DNA of 64,000 nt from Hyphomicrobiales bacterium. GTDB lineage: Bacteria; Pseudomonadota; Alphaproteobacteria; Rhizobiales; Beijerinckiaceae. The stretch is from positions 1 through 64,000 of the forward strand of contig JAIXUP010000040.1 in the NCBI GenBank assembly GCA_027483505.1. The letters run 5' to 3'. Of this stretch, positions 8,921 through 17,715 are shown one piece after another. Position numbers and translations under genes: made by a program. The notes under the pieces were generated by a model. That model was not told the origin of the DNA. It did no database searches and worked only from the letters and a program-made list of their open reading frames with translations. Position 1 is the stretch's first letter; each line of letters opens with the position of its first letter.

Positions 8921-9027
8921 AACAAAGCCGGGCAGAGCATGCCCGGCTGCAAATCACGAAAACCGATGCTGGCTGTCTAAAAGCCGAACATGAGCCGGTT
9001 CGTCAACGCTGTTTGTCGCCGGCCGCG

Positions 9028-9591
9028 TCAGCGCCCGCCGCGCGCCACGCGCTCGATCTCGGCCTTGACCAGACGCTCGACGATGGACGGCAGGTTGTCA
9101 TCCAGCCAGCCCTTGAGCATCGGCTTCATCATGTCCTTGACCAGATCCTCGAGCGTCCGCGCGTTTCCGGTCAGCAGGGTGTTTGACAGCGACGAGAACG
9201 CGCCGGCGATGGATGCGCTTGTCGCGGCGGACATCAGGGCCGTGTCCTCGATCGCGGGAACCGGCGCTGCTGCCACCGGAGGAGGAGGAGGCGCAACAGG
9301 AGCGGGAGGCGGCGCAGGCGGGGGCGCGGGTGGCTCCGGCTCAGGCTCAGGCTCAAGAAACAGCAGGTCGACATCATCCTGCCCCTGTGGCTCGGGTTCA
9401 GGCTCGACCTGGGCGGGAGGCGGCGGAGCCGGCTTGGCTTCGATGGCCAAATCAAGCACGACCGGCGGAGCCGGCGCGTTCGCCGGCTCGGGCGTTGCGA
9501 GCGCGGCCTGTTGATCATCGGCAATGATGCGCCGGATCGAGGCCAGAATCTCCTCCATGGAGGGTTCACTGCTTTTCGAAAGAGCGTTCAT
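9028..9591 (-). CDS. popZ: Polar organizing protein PopZ (DUF2497 family)
   Basis: A 187-residue protein with the three-part PopZ layout. A short N-terminal helix carries SMEEILASIRRIIADD. A central low-complexity region is rich in proline, glutamate and alanine (repeated EPEP and PAPPP units). A C-terminal helical oligomerisation region has LVKDMMKPMLKGWLDDNLP and ends in VKAEIERVARGGR. PopZ forms polar condensates that anchor the chromosome centromere and recruit polarity factors. I chose the ATG at 9591 (MNALSK); an upstream in-frame ATG at 9612 adds seven residues. Location between tolC and valS supports the call. Confidence 0.92.
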   Translation of the reverse strand: MNALSKSSEPSMEEILASIRRIIADDQQAALATPEPANAPAPPVVLDLAIEAKPAPPPPAQVEPEPEPQGQDDVDLLFLEPEPEPEPPAPPPAPPPAPVAPPPPPVAAAPVPAIEDTALMSAATSASIAGAFSSLSNTLLTGNARTLEDLVKDMMKPMLKGWLDDNLPSIVERLVKAEIERVARGGR

Positions 9592-9719
9592 ACTCAACCC
9601 AGTGTGCCGCACCGGAGCGAACCCGGACGGAATCGCTCACATATGTTGGTTGTAGTGGACTTCTGGTTGTCTTCCCAGCCGGTTGCGTCGCCGGTTCACA
9701 GGATTTTCACGCCTGTGTC

Positions 9720-11132
9720 TCAGCGCCCGTCCGGCGTTTGCGTGCCGATCCACTTGTCGCGCACCTGCTCGTAGTGGAGCTTTTCGTCATAGCGCGCAGC
9801 CTTCAGGCCTAGGGTGTCAGGCCCCAGACGCCCGATGCTCTGCAGCACGGTGTAAGAGGCCACCACACGGTCACGCTGGGCAGTTACGAGCGACGACCGC
9901 GCCGAGAGAAGCTCCTGCTGCGCGTTGAGAACATCGAGCGTGGTCCGCTGGCCGACCTTCGCTTCCTCGCGCACGCCATTCAGCGCCGTCTCGGCCGCGA
10001 CGACCTGTGCCTGGGCGGCGATTGTCTGCTCCTTGGCTGCTTCGAGCGCACCCCAGGCGACCACGACATCCGACCGGACCTGCTCGCGCGCCACATCGGC
10101 ATCGAGCCTGCGCTGACCGGCCGTCTCCTTGGCCTGACGGGTGCGCGAATAGGTCTGCCCGCCTTCGTAGATCGGTACTGTCAGCCGCGCCACCATCGAG
10201 GCAGTGGTCCGCTGATCGTTGAGAGCCGTCGAATCATACCGCTGGGTCAGCGCGCCGGTCAGACCCAGAGTCGGGTACAGGTCTGCCTCGGCCACCTTCA
10301 CCGCGATGTCCGCCGCATCGACATTGTGCAGCGCCGCCAGGATCGACGGGTGCCGGGACTGAGCGATCCGGCCCGCCTCTTCGAGACTTTTGGGCAAAAC
10401 CCGGTCAAGGGGACGGCCTGGAGCCAGACGCCTTGGCTGAATGCCCACGGTCTGGCGATAGCGGCCAAGGCTCGACTTGAGATTCGATTGCGCCAGCGCC
10501 GCCTGGGAGCGCGACTGGGCCAGACGGGCTTCGGACTGCGCAACGTCGGTCCGTGTCACCTCGCCCACGTTGAACCGGTCGCGGGTCTGCCGCAACTGCT
10601 CTTCCAGGACCTCGACGTTGTTGGTGTTGAGATTCAGGATTGCGGTGTCGCGCAGAACGTTCATGTAAACCGTCGCTGCGGTGATCAGCACGGTCTGCTC
10701 GGAGTTCCGCAGCGTCTCGCGCCCGGCGAGAACGAGCGCCTCGGCCTGGCTCACGGTGTTTGCGGTCTTTCCCGCATTCCACAAGGTCTGGTCAAGCTGC
10801 ACGCCGACGCCGCGCGGAGCCTGTCGGATGCTCGACGCGCGGGTTCGGGGCGTATTGTACTCATTGTAGGCGACACCGATGTCGGCCGACCCCGTCACGC
10901 GTGGCCTGTAGCCTGACAACGCCTGCGGAACGCCTTCATTGGCGGCGCGCAAAGCGGCGCGCTGCGAATTCAGCGTCGGATTGGTGGAATAGGCTTTCGA
11001 CAGCGCGCTTTCGAGGGTTTCCTGGGCCAGGGCAGGGACAGTCGCAATCAACGAACAGGAGCCCACGGCCACAGCAGCCATGGCAGACCTGAAAGGATGA
11101 CGGGTTCTGACACGCATTGACCATTGCCTCAA
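9720..11132 (-). CDS. tolC: TolC family outer membrane channel protein
   Basis: A 470-residue outer-membrane efflux protein. The N-terminus has a basic stretch followed by a hydrophobic signal ending PALAQ. Two homologous outer-membrane-factor halves follow, containing TLESALSKAYSTNPTL, a GEVTRTDVAQSEARLAQS segment and later GQRTTLDVLNAQQELL, all typical of TolC. It forms the outer-membrane and periplasmic tunnel for type I secretion and RND or ABC efflux. The start may be the ATG at 11117 (MRVRTRH). It is followed on the same strand by popZ and valS. Confidence 0.95.
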   Translation of the reverse strand: MRQWSMRVRTRHPFRSAMAAVAVGSCSLIATVPALAQETLESALSKAYSTNPTLNSQRAALRAANEGVPQALSGYRPRVTGSADIGVAYNEYNTPRTRASSIRQAPRGVGVQLDQTLWNAGKTANTVSQAEALVLAGRETLRNSEQTVLITAATVYMNVLRDTAILNLNTNNVEVLEEQLRQTRDRFNVGEVTRTDVAQSEARLAQSRSQAALAQSNLKSSLGRYRQTVGIQPRRLAPGRPLDRVLPKSLEEAGRIAQSRHPSILAALHNVDAADIAVKVAEADLYPTLGLTGALTQRYDSTALNDQRTTASMVARLTVPIYEGGQTYSRTRQAKETAGQRRLDADVAREQVRSDVVVAWGALEAAKEQTIAAQAQVVAAETALNGVREEAKVGQRTTLDVLNAQQELLSARSSLVTAQRDRVVASYTVLQSIGRLGPDTLGLKAARYDEKLHYEQVRDKWIGTQTPDGR

Positions 11133-11283
11133 TTCGCGAAAGACCGAAGAGGCTCAGCCAACCAGCCGCCGACTCCCGGTCATGGGCGTTAGCTAGCATG
11201 AGTGCTGGCTGAAAAAAAACTAATTTAAGCCTTGGTTAAGATGATGTTGGTGCGGTGCCGCAAAAAGGTGACACCAGAGCCGC

Positions 11284-11931
11284 TTAAAGAACAAAGGCCG
11301 GAATGCGGGAAAATTCCGCCAATTCCGGCCCCGCAGCATCGAAAATCGCGCGCCCTGACACTGTGCTGCCCGCGTTCTGGTAAAGCATGACCTTTCCGGA
11401 ACGCCCGGCGCCCTCGACGACAACCAGTCTGCCCCGTTCCGACAGCAGCGCCATCAGCGATTCGGGAGCCACGGCGCAGGCGCCGTTGATGAAGATGTGG
11501 TCAAAGCGTGCCGACGGCAGTCCGTCAACGACGGTGACGGCGCCATCAGCGCGGCCCGCCAAGGCTTTGCGCATCTCGGTGCGCAAGGCCGGATCGGCTT
11601 CGAATGCCGTCACCCTGGCGCCCAATTCGGCGGCGAGCGCCGCTGTGTAGCCGGTCCCGCCGGCGTAATCGAGAAAGCTTTGACCCCGCTGCACGTCGAG
11701 CGTCTGAAGCATGCGTCCGCACGTCATCGGCGCAAGAAGCGCCCTGCCCGCAGCGCCAAACGCATCGAGCGCGACCGGCTGGTCCAGATACGCCAGAGGC
11801 TTGCGCGCTTCGGGAACGAAATCTTCGCGCGGGACGCTGTCCATGGCAGCCAGCACGGCGCGGTCGGTGACGTCATAGGTCCGGAGCTGGCAATCGACCA
11901 TGTTGCGCCGGAGAGCGGCAAAATCTGTCAT
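11284..11931 (-). CDS. Protein-L-isoaspartate O-methyltransferase-like protein
   Basis: A 216-residue SAM-dependent methyltransferase of the PCMT family. The N-terminal LRRNMVDCQLRTYDVTD is the form seen in the alphaproteobacterial Pcm-like protein encoded beside tolC. SFLDYAGGTGYTAALAAELGA corresponds to SAM motif I, here with DYAGGTGY rather than the more usual EIGTGSGY. Canonical Pcm repairs isoaspartyl residues in damaged proteins. The divergence in motif I leaves activity uncertain. I prefer the second of two adjacent ATG codons (11931). It lies upstream of tolC on the same strand. Confidence 0.82.
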   Translation of the reverse strand: MTDFAALRRNMVDCQLRTYDVTDRAVLAAMDSVPREDFVPEARKPLAYLDQPVALDAFGAAGRALLAPMTCGRMLQTLDVQRGQSFLDYAGGTGYTAALAAELGARVTAFEADPALRTEMRKALAGRADGAVTVVDGLPSARFDHIFINGACAVAPESLMALLSERGRLVVVEGAGRSGKVMLYQNAGSTVSGRAIFDAAGPELAEFSRIPAFVL

Positions 11932-12065
11932 CATCAACCCCGTTACCATGCGTTCCGCCTCTCCCGGATGCCGGTCCGTTTCGGGCCGGAGCCGTCCGGG
12001 CGATCTGCCTGCGCCCTTCGACTATCACGGGCCGGCCCGGATGTCGCCGTCCGGCGCCGGGCCCA

Positions 12066-12139
12066 TGGAGGCCTCGGAGGGAATCGAACCCCCGTACAAG
12101 GATTTGCAGTCCTCTGCGTAACCACTCCGCCACGAGGCC
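12066..12139 (-). tRNA. tRNA-Cys (GCA)
   Basis: The minus strand folds into a cloverleaf. The acceptor GGCCTCG pairs with CGAGGCC, the anticodon loop has GGACTGCAAATCC with anticodon GCA, and the T arm is GGGGGTTCGATTCCCTC. A CCA end is encoded. Length is 74 nt. Confidence 0.95.
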
Positions 12140-12344
12140 ATCAGGGCGAGTTGCGCCGAAGCGCCGTCACGCGGCTATAACAACATCCATCCGCAAACCG
12201 CAAGGCACGATCAACGATTTGCTGGACGGGGTTCGTCGGCGCTCGAGCGCGGTTGACAATCCATTAAGCGTGCCCGTGCGAGGGATAATGCATGAGCGGG
12301 GCTTGCATGCTGCACGATGCGTCTGTATGCACGCGTTCCGTTGA

Positions 12345-12419
12345 TCCTGGATAGCTCAGCGGTAGAGCAACCGGCTGTTAACCGGTTGGTCGCAGGTTCG
12401 AATCCTGCTCCAGGAGCCA
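12345..12419 (+). tRNA. tRNA-Asn (GTT)
   Basis: A complete cloverleaf with acceptor TCCTGGA/TCCAGGA, D arm GCTCAGCGGTAGAGC, anticodon arm CCGGCTGTTAACCGG (anticodon GTT), T arm GCAGGTTCGAATCCTGC and encoded CCA. Length is 75 nt. Confidence 0.96.
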
Positions 12420-12632
12420 TTTCGAGAACCGGGCATCGCAGGATGTCCGGTTCTTTTGATTTTTGCGCCGGCTCTGCGGCAGAATTTCGCAGCCCGGTCC
12501 TGCGTGATCCATGCGATGGTCCGCGAAGTTTGTTGCTGTCTGCAATGGCGCAGCCTGTTGCCCCCTTCGGTGTCGGGGCTCCATCGCGCAGCTTCGGACG
12601 CCTCACTTGTTTCATCCTGCCAAGCACCCGAA

Positions 12633-14105
12633 ATGACCGCCAGCCACGTGACACTCGTCTGGTTCCGCGACGATTTGCGGATCGCGGACAATCCTGCCCT
12701 GCACGATGCGGTCAGCCGCGGAGCGCCGGTGCTCTGCATCTACGTCTTCGATGAGGAAGCGCACGGACTGCGCCCGCTCGGCGGCGCGGCACGCTGGTGG
12801 CTTGCGGGCTCGTTGCGCGCGCTGCGCGATTCGTTGCGCGCCAAAGGCGGGGATCTGGTCGTGCTCCGCGGCGACACGCGCACCCTCGTGCCGCGTGTCG
12901 CCCGGCAGGCGGGAGCGAGCCACGCAGTCTGGAGCCGCCGCTACGGCGCGGCGGAGCAGGCGGTGGACGCCGCCATCAAGGCGGAGCTGCGCGCCGGCGG
13001 CATCGAGGCGTCGAGCGTCAACAGCCATCTGCTCAATGAACCCTGGACGGTGAGCAGCAAGGCCGGTGAGCCGCTGAAGGTTTTCACACCCTATTGGCGC
13101 GCGGCGCTGGCAAAAGGCGGTCCCGACCTGCCGCTGTCTGCGCCATCACGGATCAACGGCGCAGAATGGCCCGCCGGTCTCGACAGCCTTCGTCTCGATA
13201 TCGACGCGCTCGGGCTTGAACCCCACGCCCCGGACTGGGCCGGTGCCATGCGCGCCGAGTGGGCCCGCGGCGAGGCTGGCGCGCGTGACCGGCTTGAGCG
13301 CTTCGTGCGGTACAACATGGCGGGCTATGCGGAGGGCCGCAACCGGCCTGATCTGCCCTCGACCTCGAAGCTGTCTCCACATCTGCGCTTTGGCGAGATC
13401 AGCATCCGGCAATGCTGGCATGCGGCGTTGCAGGCGCAGGCCAGCGGCGAAAGCGCGGCGAGCGGGGCAGATGTCGAGACGTTTCTCAAAGAACTGGGCT
13501 GGCGGGAGTTCTCCTACTATCTGCTGCACTCCAACCCCGATCTCGCCCGCCGGAACTACGCGCAGCGCTTCGACGCCTTTCCGTGGTGCGAGAACCCGGA
13601 CGCGTTGAAGGCCTGGCAACGGGGGCGCACGGGCTATCCGATCGTTGATGCAGGCATGCGCGAGCTGTATGCGACAGGCTGGATGCACAATCGTGTGCGC
13701 ATGATTGTTGCGTCCTTCCTGATCAAGCACCTGCTGGTGGACTGGCGGCGTGGCGAGGAATGGTTCTGGGACACCCTGGTCGACGCCGATCCGGCCAGCA
13801 ACGCCGCGAGCTGGCAATGGGTCGCCGGAACGGGCGCGGACTCGGCTCCGTTTTTCCGGATCTTCAATCCGATCATCCAGGGAGAGAAATTCGATCCCGA
13901 CGGAGCCTACGTGCGCAGATGGGTGCCGGAACTTGCGAGGGTCCCAAACAGCCTGTTGCACAAGCCGTGGACCGCGCCAACGCCACTGCTCGAGGCCGCA
14001 GGCGTGCGCCTCGGCCAATCCTATCCACGGCCGATCGTCGAACATGAGATGGCGCGGGACCGCGCGCTGACGGCCTTCCAGGCGCTCACCCCTGCGGCTT
14101 CTTGA
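12633..14105 (+). CDS. phrB: Deoxyribodipyrimidine photolyase
   Basis: A 490-residue cryptochrome/photolyase protein that uses blue light and FADH- to split cyclobutane pyrimidine dimers. The antenna (Rossmann) domain begins with VTLVWFRDDLRIADNPAL. The FAD-binding helical domain includes KLSPHLRFGEIS, the WREFSYYLL segment, TGYPIVDAGMRELYATGWMH, RMIVASFLIKHLLVDWRRGE, and SWQWVAGTGADSAPFFRIFN. All core FAD-site motifs are intact. The frame is open upstream to 12456, but the ATG at 12633 directly precedes the conserved N-terminus. It heads a same-strand group with the FAD oxidase, DUF1365 and Cfa-like genes, an association known from singlet-oxygen and light-stress regulons. Confidence 0.95.
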   Translation: MTASHVTLVWFRDDLRIADNPALHDAVSRGAPVLCIYVFDEEAHGLRPLGGAARWWLAGSLRALRDSLRAKGGDLVVLRGDTRTLVPRVARQAGASHAVWSRRYGAAEQAVDAAIKAELRAGGIEASSVNSHLLNEPWTVSSKAGEPLKVFTPYWRAALAKGGPDLPLSAPSRINGAEWPAGLDSLRLDIDALGLEPHAPDWAGAMRAEWARGEAGARDRLERFVRYNMAGYAEGRNRPDLPSTSKLSPHLRFGEISIRQCWHAALQAQASGESAASGADVETFLKELGWREFSYYLLHSNPDLARRNYAQRFDAFPWCENPDALKAWQRGRTGYPIVDAGMRELYATGWMHNRVRMIVASFLIKHLLVDWRRGEEWFWDTLVDADPASNAASWQWVAGTGADSAPFFRIFNPIIQGEKFDPDGAYVRRWVPELARVPNSLLHKPWTAPTPLLEAAGVRLGQSYPRPIVEHEMARDRALTAFQALTPAAS

Positions 14106-14192
14106 TCGCGACCTGCAACCGAAACACAATTGGCTGCGTATCCCATTCGACGAACCATGTTTCGAGACCCTCCCGGAAGGAATGTCCCCCTC

Positions 14193-15491
14193 ATGAGAAT
14201 TGCAGTTGTCGGCTCGGGCATCGCGGGAAATGCGGCGGCCTGGGCCCTGTCCACGGGGTCGGGCCATGAGGTGACCGTCTACGAGAAAGACAGCCGGACC
14301 GGCGGGCATTCGGCGACGGTCGACATCGACTATGACGGAACGCCGCTGGCGGTCGACACAGGCTTCATTGTCTACAACGAGTTGAACTACCCCAATCTCG
14401 TACAGCTCTTCGCGCATCTCTGCGTCGCAACCGAGGCCTCGGACATGGGCTTTTCGGTCTCGTCGCGCAACGGCGCGCTCGAATGGGCCGGCCGCACCAC
14501 GGGTATCCTCGACGGGCTGTTCGCGCGCCGCCGCAACATCATGTCGCTGGCGCATCTGAACATGATCCGCGAGATGTTCCGCTTCAACCGCTCGGCCCTG
14601 GAAGACCGCGCGGCAGGCCGCCTGACCAGCGAAAGCATTGGCAGCTATCTCGAACGGGGCCGCTATTCGCAACGCTTCCGCGAGGAGTATCTCGTGCCGA
14701 TGGGCGCGGCGATCTGGTCAATGCCGCCAAGTTCGCTTGTCGAGTTCCCGGCTGACAGCTTCATCGCCTTCTTCGACAACCATCGGCTGCTGCACTGGAA
14801 CCGGCCAGTGTGGCGAACGGTGACAGGCGGCAGCCGGGCCTATGTCGAGAAGATCACCCGCCCGTTCGCCGACCGCATCCGCATTGGCGTGGGCGTCACG
14901 TCCATCCAGCGGCATGACCTCGGCGCAACGGTCACCGACACCACAGGCCGCGCCGAGCGCTTTGATCAGGTGATCGTCGCCACGCACCCCGATCAGGCGC
15001 TGGACCTGCTGACAGACGCCACCGACGCCGAGCGCGCCGTGCTCGGCGCCATTCCCTACCGCTCCAATGATGTCTGGCTGCACCGCGACCCGGCGCTCAT
15101 GCCACGCAGGAAAGCAGCCTGGGCGGCGTGGAATGTCCTGCAGGGTCGTGACGGCGCAGAGATCACCCTCACCTACTGGATGAACGCACTGCAGAATATC
15201 GACCGCCGGAAGCCCGTCTTCGTGACCCTGAATCCCGAAACACCGCCGCGGCCCGAGCTGACCTTCGGCCGCTACAGCTATGCCCATCCGCAATACCGCA
15301 CGGGCGTGACGGCCGCGCAGGCGGCGCTGCCGGGCATCCAGGGCCGGCATCACACCTGGTTCTGCGGCGCCTGGGCCGGCTACGGCTTTCATGAGGACGG
15401 GCTCATCGCCGGCCTGTCCGTCGCCGAGACGCTGGGCGCCGTTGTGCCCTGGCGGATCGCGGCCCGCAATCTGGCCTCGGCAGCGGAGTGA
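14193..15491 (+). CDS. FAD-dependent amine-oxidase family protein (COG2907)
   Basis: A 432-residue flavoprotein with an N-terminal dinucleotide-binding motif (VVGSGIAGNAAAWAL, GxGxxG at residues 7-12) followed by VYEKDSRTGGHSATVD, typical of the NAD(P)-binding/amine oxidase COG2907 group. The C-terminal GAWAGYGFHEDGLIAG closes the FAD site. Such genes nearly always sit with DUF1365 and cyclopropane-fatty-acid-synthase-like genes, as here. In Rhodobacter sphaeroides relatives belong to the singlet-oxygen regulon, and a fatty-acid desaturase or oxidase role in furan-fatty-acid formation has been described for such a locus. Matching this gene to that step is my inference. The ATG at 14193 follows a GGAAGG. 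It overlaps the next gene by 4 nt. Confidence 0.85.
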   Translation: MRIAVVGSGIAGNAAAWALSTGSGHEVTVYEKDSRTGGHSATVDIDYDGTPLAVDTGFIVYNELNYPNLVQLFAHLCVATEASDMGFSVSSRNGALEWAGRTTGILDGLFARRRNIMSLAHLNMIREMFRFNRSALEDRAAGRLTSESIGSYLERGRYSQRFREEYLVPMGAAIWSMPPSSLVEFPADSFIAFFDNHRLLHWNRPVWRTVTGGSRAYVEKITRPFADRIRIGVGVTSIQRHDLGATVTDTTGRAERFDQVIVATHPDQALDLLTDATDAERAVLGAIPYRSNDVWLHRDPALMPRRKAAWAAWNVLQGRDGAEITLTYWMNALQNIDRRKPVFVTLNPETPPRPELTFGRYSYAHPQYRTGVTAAQAALPGIQGRHHTWFCGAWAGYGFHEDGLIAGLSVAETLGAVVPWRIAARNLASAAE

Positions 15492-16372
15492 GCCTGTTGG
15501 CAGCCAATGGCGTACGGAGCGGCGAAGCAGCGGAGCGGCCCGGCCCCGAGGCCGGTGGCGTGCTGTTCCCGCCGCCCGCTGGCGCGGTCTGGCTGTATCC
15601 GGGAAATGTCATGCATGCGCGCATGAAGCCCAGGACGCACCGCTTCGCCTACAAGGTGTTCTGCCTGCTGATCGACATCGACCGGCTGGCGGAAGCCTCT
15701 CGAAAGGCGCGGCTTTTCTCGGTTGGCCGATTCAATCTGCTGAGCTTTCGCGAGAGCGATCATGGTGCGGAATTGCAGTACGCGCCGGCGGGACATTTGC
15801 GCCGCCACGTCGACGAGCTTCTGGCCCCGACGTCCGTCGATGCCCGCGGCGGACGCGTGCTGCTGCTGTGCTATCCGCGCCTGCTGGGCTTCGTCTTCAA
15901 CCCGATCTCGGTCTACTATGTCTACGACGTCCATGAGGACCTGGTGGCCTTGATCTACGAGGTCCGCAACACCTTCGGCGAGATGCACACCTATGTCTGC
16001 CCGCTCGAGCCCGGACAGGCCTCGGAGGCCGGCATTCGTCAGGAGCGCGACAAGCTGTTCTACGTGTCGCCTTTCATGGCCCAAACAATGCGGTATCACT
16101 TCCGTATGCTGCCGCCCGGGGACCGGGTGAATGTCCGGATCCTCGAAACTGACGAGGCCGGCCCGATCCTGGCCGCCACATTTACGGGTGCAAGGCGAGA
16201 CTTGACCTCTGCAGCAATTGTGAAAGCATGCGCGGCGATGCCCTTCATGACCCTCAAGGTCGTGGCCGGGATTCACTGGGAGGCGATGAAGCTCTGGTTC
16301 AAGGGCATCGAATTCTACAATCGCCCGAACCGCCCCGAACCTGTTTCTTACCGCGACCCGCAACACCGTTGA
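15488..16372 (+). CDS. DUF1365 family protein
   Basis: A 294-residue protein starting with GTG, overlapping the FAD oxidase stop by 4 nt (GTGA). Family features are GNVMHARMKPRTHRFAYKVF near residues 39-58, LLLCYPRLLGFVFNPISVYY in the centre, and KLFYVSPFMAQTMRYHFR. The biochemical activity of DUF1365 is not firmly established. The steady association with COG2907 flavoproteins and Cfa-type methyltransferases points to modification of membrane-lipid acyl chains. A role like UfaO/UfaD in furan-fatty-acid synthesis is possible but unproven here. No signal peptide is evident. Confidence 0.88.
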   Translation: MSLLAANGVRSGEAAERPGPEAGGVLFPPPAGAVWLYPGNVMHARMKPRTHRFAYKVFCLLIDIDRLAEASRKARLFSVGRFNLLSFRESDHGAELQYAPAGHLRRHVDELLAPTSVDARGGRVLLLCYPRLLGFVFNPISVYYVYDVHEDLVALIYEVRNTFGEMHTYVCPLEPGQASEAGIRQERDKLFYVSPFMAQTMRYHFRMLPPGDRVNVRILETDEAGPILAATFTGARRDLTSAAIVKACAAMPFMTLKVVAGIHWEAMKLWFKGIEFYNRPNRPEPVSYRDPQHR

Positions 16373-16428
16373 CCACCAGTAGCTGGCGAACACCGCCTTC
16401 AGTCTGCGTACCCCGTTCAGAGGACTTG

Positions 16429-17691
16429 ATGACACAAACAGTGACCGGCAGCCCCGTTGAGACTGTGCCAGCACAATTGGTCACTCCGGAGAATCTTGCG
16501 AGCCTGACGGCGGCCATGCCCGCAGTCCTGCGCGGCGCACTCGCCTACGGCACCAGGATCGAACGCGGCAGCCTTACAGTGAGCCTGCCGAACGGAGAAT
16601 CATATCTGTTCCGGGGCGCTCGGAGCGGGCCGGACGCGGTGTTTCAGGTCAAGGACTTCGCGTTTGCAAGGCGGCTGGCGCTCGGCGGCGACATCGGCTT
16701 TGCCGAGGCTTACCTCAACGGCGAGTGGGACACGCCGAACCTCGCCCGGTTTCTTGAGCTGTTCGCGACCAACTACAGCGCGATCGAAACGATGCTTGCG
16801 GGCAAGCCGCTGGCGCGTCTGTGGCAGATCCTGCGGCACTTCCTCAACCGCAATACGCGTGCCGGCTCGCGGCGGAACATCCACGCCCATTACGACCTCG
16901 GCAACCGCTTCTACTCGTCCTGGCTGGACGAGAGCATGACCTACTCCTCTGGCATCTACGCGCCGGGCGACAACGATCTCATGTCGGCGCAGACCCGCAA
17001 GTACCGCGAACTGGCCGAGAAGACTGGCATCCGCGCCGGCGATCGCGTGCTTGAGATCGGCTGCGGCTGGGGCGGTTTCGCCGAGTTCGCCGCCGCCGAG
17101 ATCGGGGCCAGGGTCACCGGTCTGACCATCTCGAAGGAGCAGTACGATTTCGCCGTGGCCCGCATCGCCAAGGCGGGGCTAAACGACCGCGTCGAGATCA
17201 AGCTGCTCGACTATCGCGATGAGGGGGGGACCTATGACCGCATCGCCTCGATCGAGATGTTCGAGGCGGTGGGTGAACAGTATTGGCCGACCTACTTCCA
17301 GCAGGTGCGCGACCGCCTGCGTGACGGCGGCACAGCCGGCCTGCAGGTGATCACCATCCGTGATGAGAGCTTCCGCTTCTACAAGCGCGAGATGGACTTC
17401 ATCCGCGCCTACATCTTTCCGGGCGGCATGTTGCCGACTCCAACGCACATGCGCGACCTGGGCCGGAAATTCGGCGTGCCCATGGTCAACGAGCGCGAGT
17501 TCGGGCTCGACTATGCCCAGACTTTGGCAGATTGGCGCGACCGCTTCCGCATCGCTTGGCCGCACCTGATGCCGCTGGGCTTCGACGAACGCTTCCGCCG
17601 AATGTGGGAGTATTACCTCGCCTATTGCGAGGCAGGCTTCCGATCGGGCAACATCGACGTCCGCCAGATGGTGTTCGCCAAGAACGGATGA
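16429..17691 (+). CDS. cfa: Cyclopropane-fatty-acid synthase family methyltransferase
   Basis: A 420-residue SAM-dependent methyltransferase of the Cfa/UfaM type, acting on double bonds of phospholipid acyl chains. The SAM site is VLEIGCGWGGF at residues 207-217. Upstream HAHYDLGNRFYSSWLDESMT (residues 152-171) and SSGIYAPGDNDL are family hallmarks. Downstream are FEAVGEQYWPTYF, FIRAYIFPGGMLPT and YCEAGFRSGNIDV. The ATG at 16429 follows AGAGGA and the reading frame continues far upstream without support. It follows the DUF1365 gene by 56 bp. Whether it makes cyclopropane, methylated trans-monoene (UfaM-like) or other products cannot be decided from sequence alone. Confidence 0.9.
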   Translation: MTQTVTGSPVETVPAQLVTPENLASLTAAMPAVLRGALAYGTRIERGSLTVSLPNGESYLFRGARSGPDAVFQVKDFAFARRLALGGDIGFAEAYLNGEWDTPNLARFLELFATNYSAIETMLAGKPLARLWQILRHFLNRNTRAGSRRNIHAHYDLGNRFYSSWLDESMTYSSGIYAPGDNDLMSAQTRKYRELAEKTGIRAGDRVLEIGCGWGGFAEFAAAEIGARVTGLTISKEQYDFAVARIAKAGLNDRVEIKLLDYRDEGGTYDRIASIEMFEAVGEQYWPTYFQQVRDRLRDGGTAGLQVITIRDESFRFYKREMDFIRAYIFPGGMLPTPTHMRDLGRKFGVPMVNEREFGLDYAQTLADWRDRFRIAWPHLMPLGFDERFRRMWEYYLAYCEAGFRSGNIDVRQMVFAKNG

Positions 17692-17715
17692 CGTGCCTGC
17701 GGGCTTGGCGCGCCG

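Noticed and set aside
12505-12534. TGATCC upstream of the photolyase gene as a third RpoE-type promoter
   Set aside because: The hexamer 18 nt downstream is TTTGTT, with no TA-type -10 at 17-19 nt. Only half of the pattern is present.
14103-14132. TGATCG upstream of the COG2907 gene as an RpoE-type promoter
   Set aside because: The position expected for the -10 element reads CAATTG, which does not fit TAAGNN.
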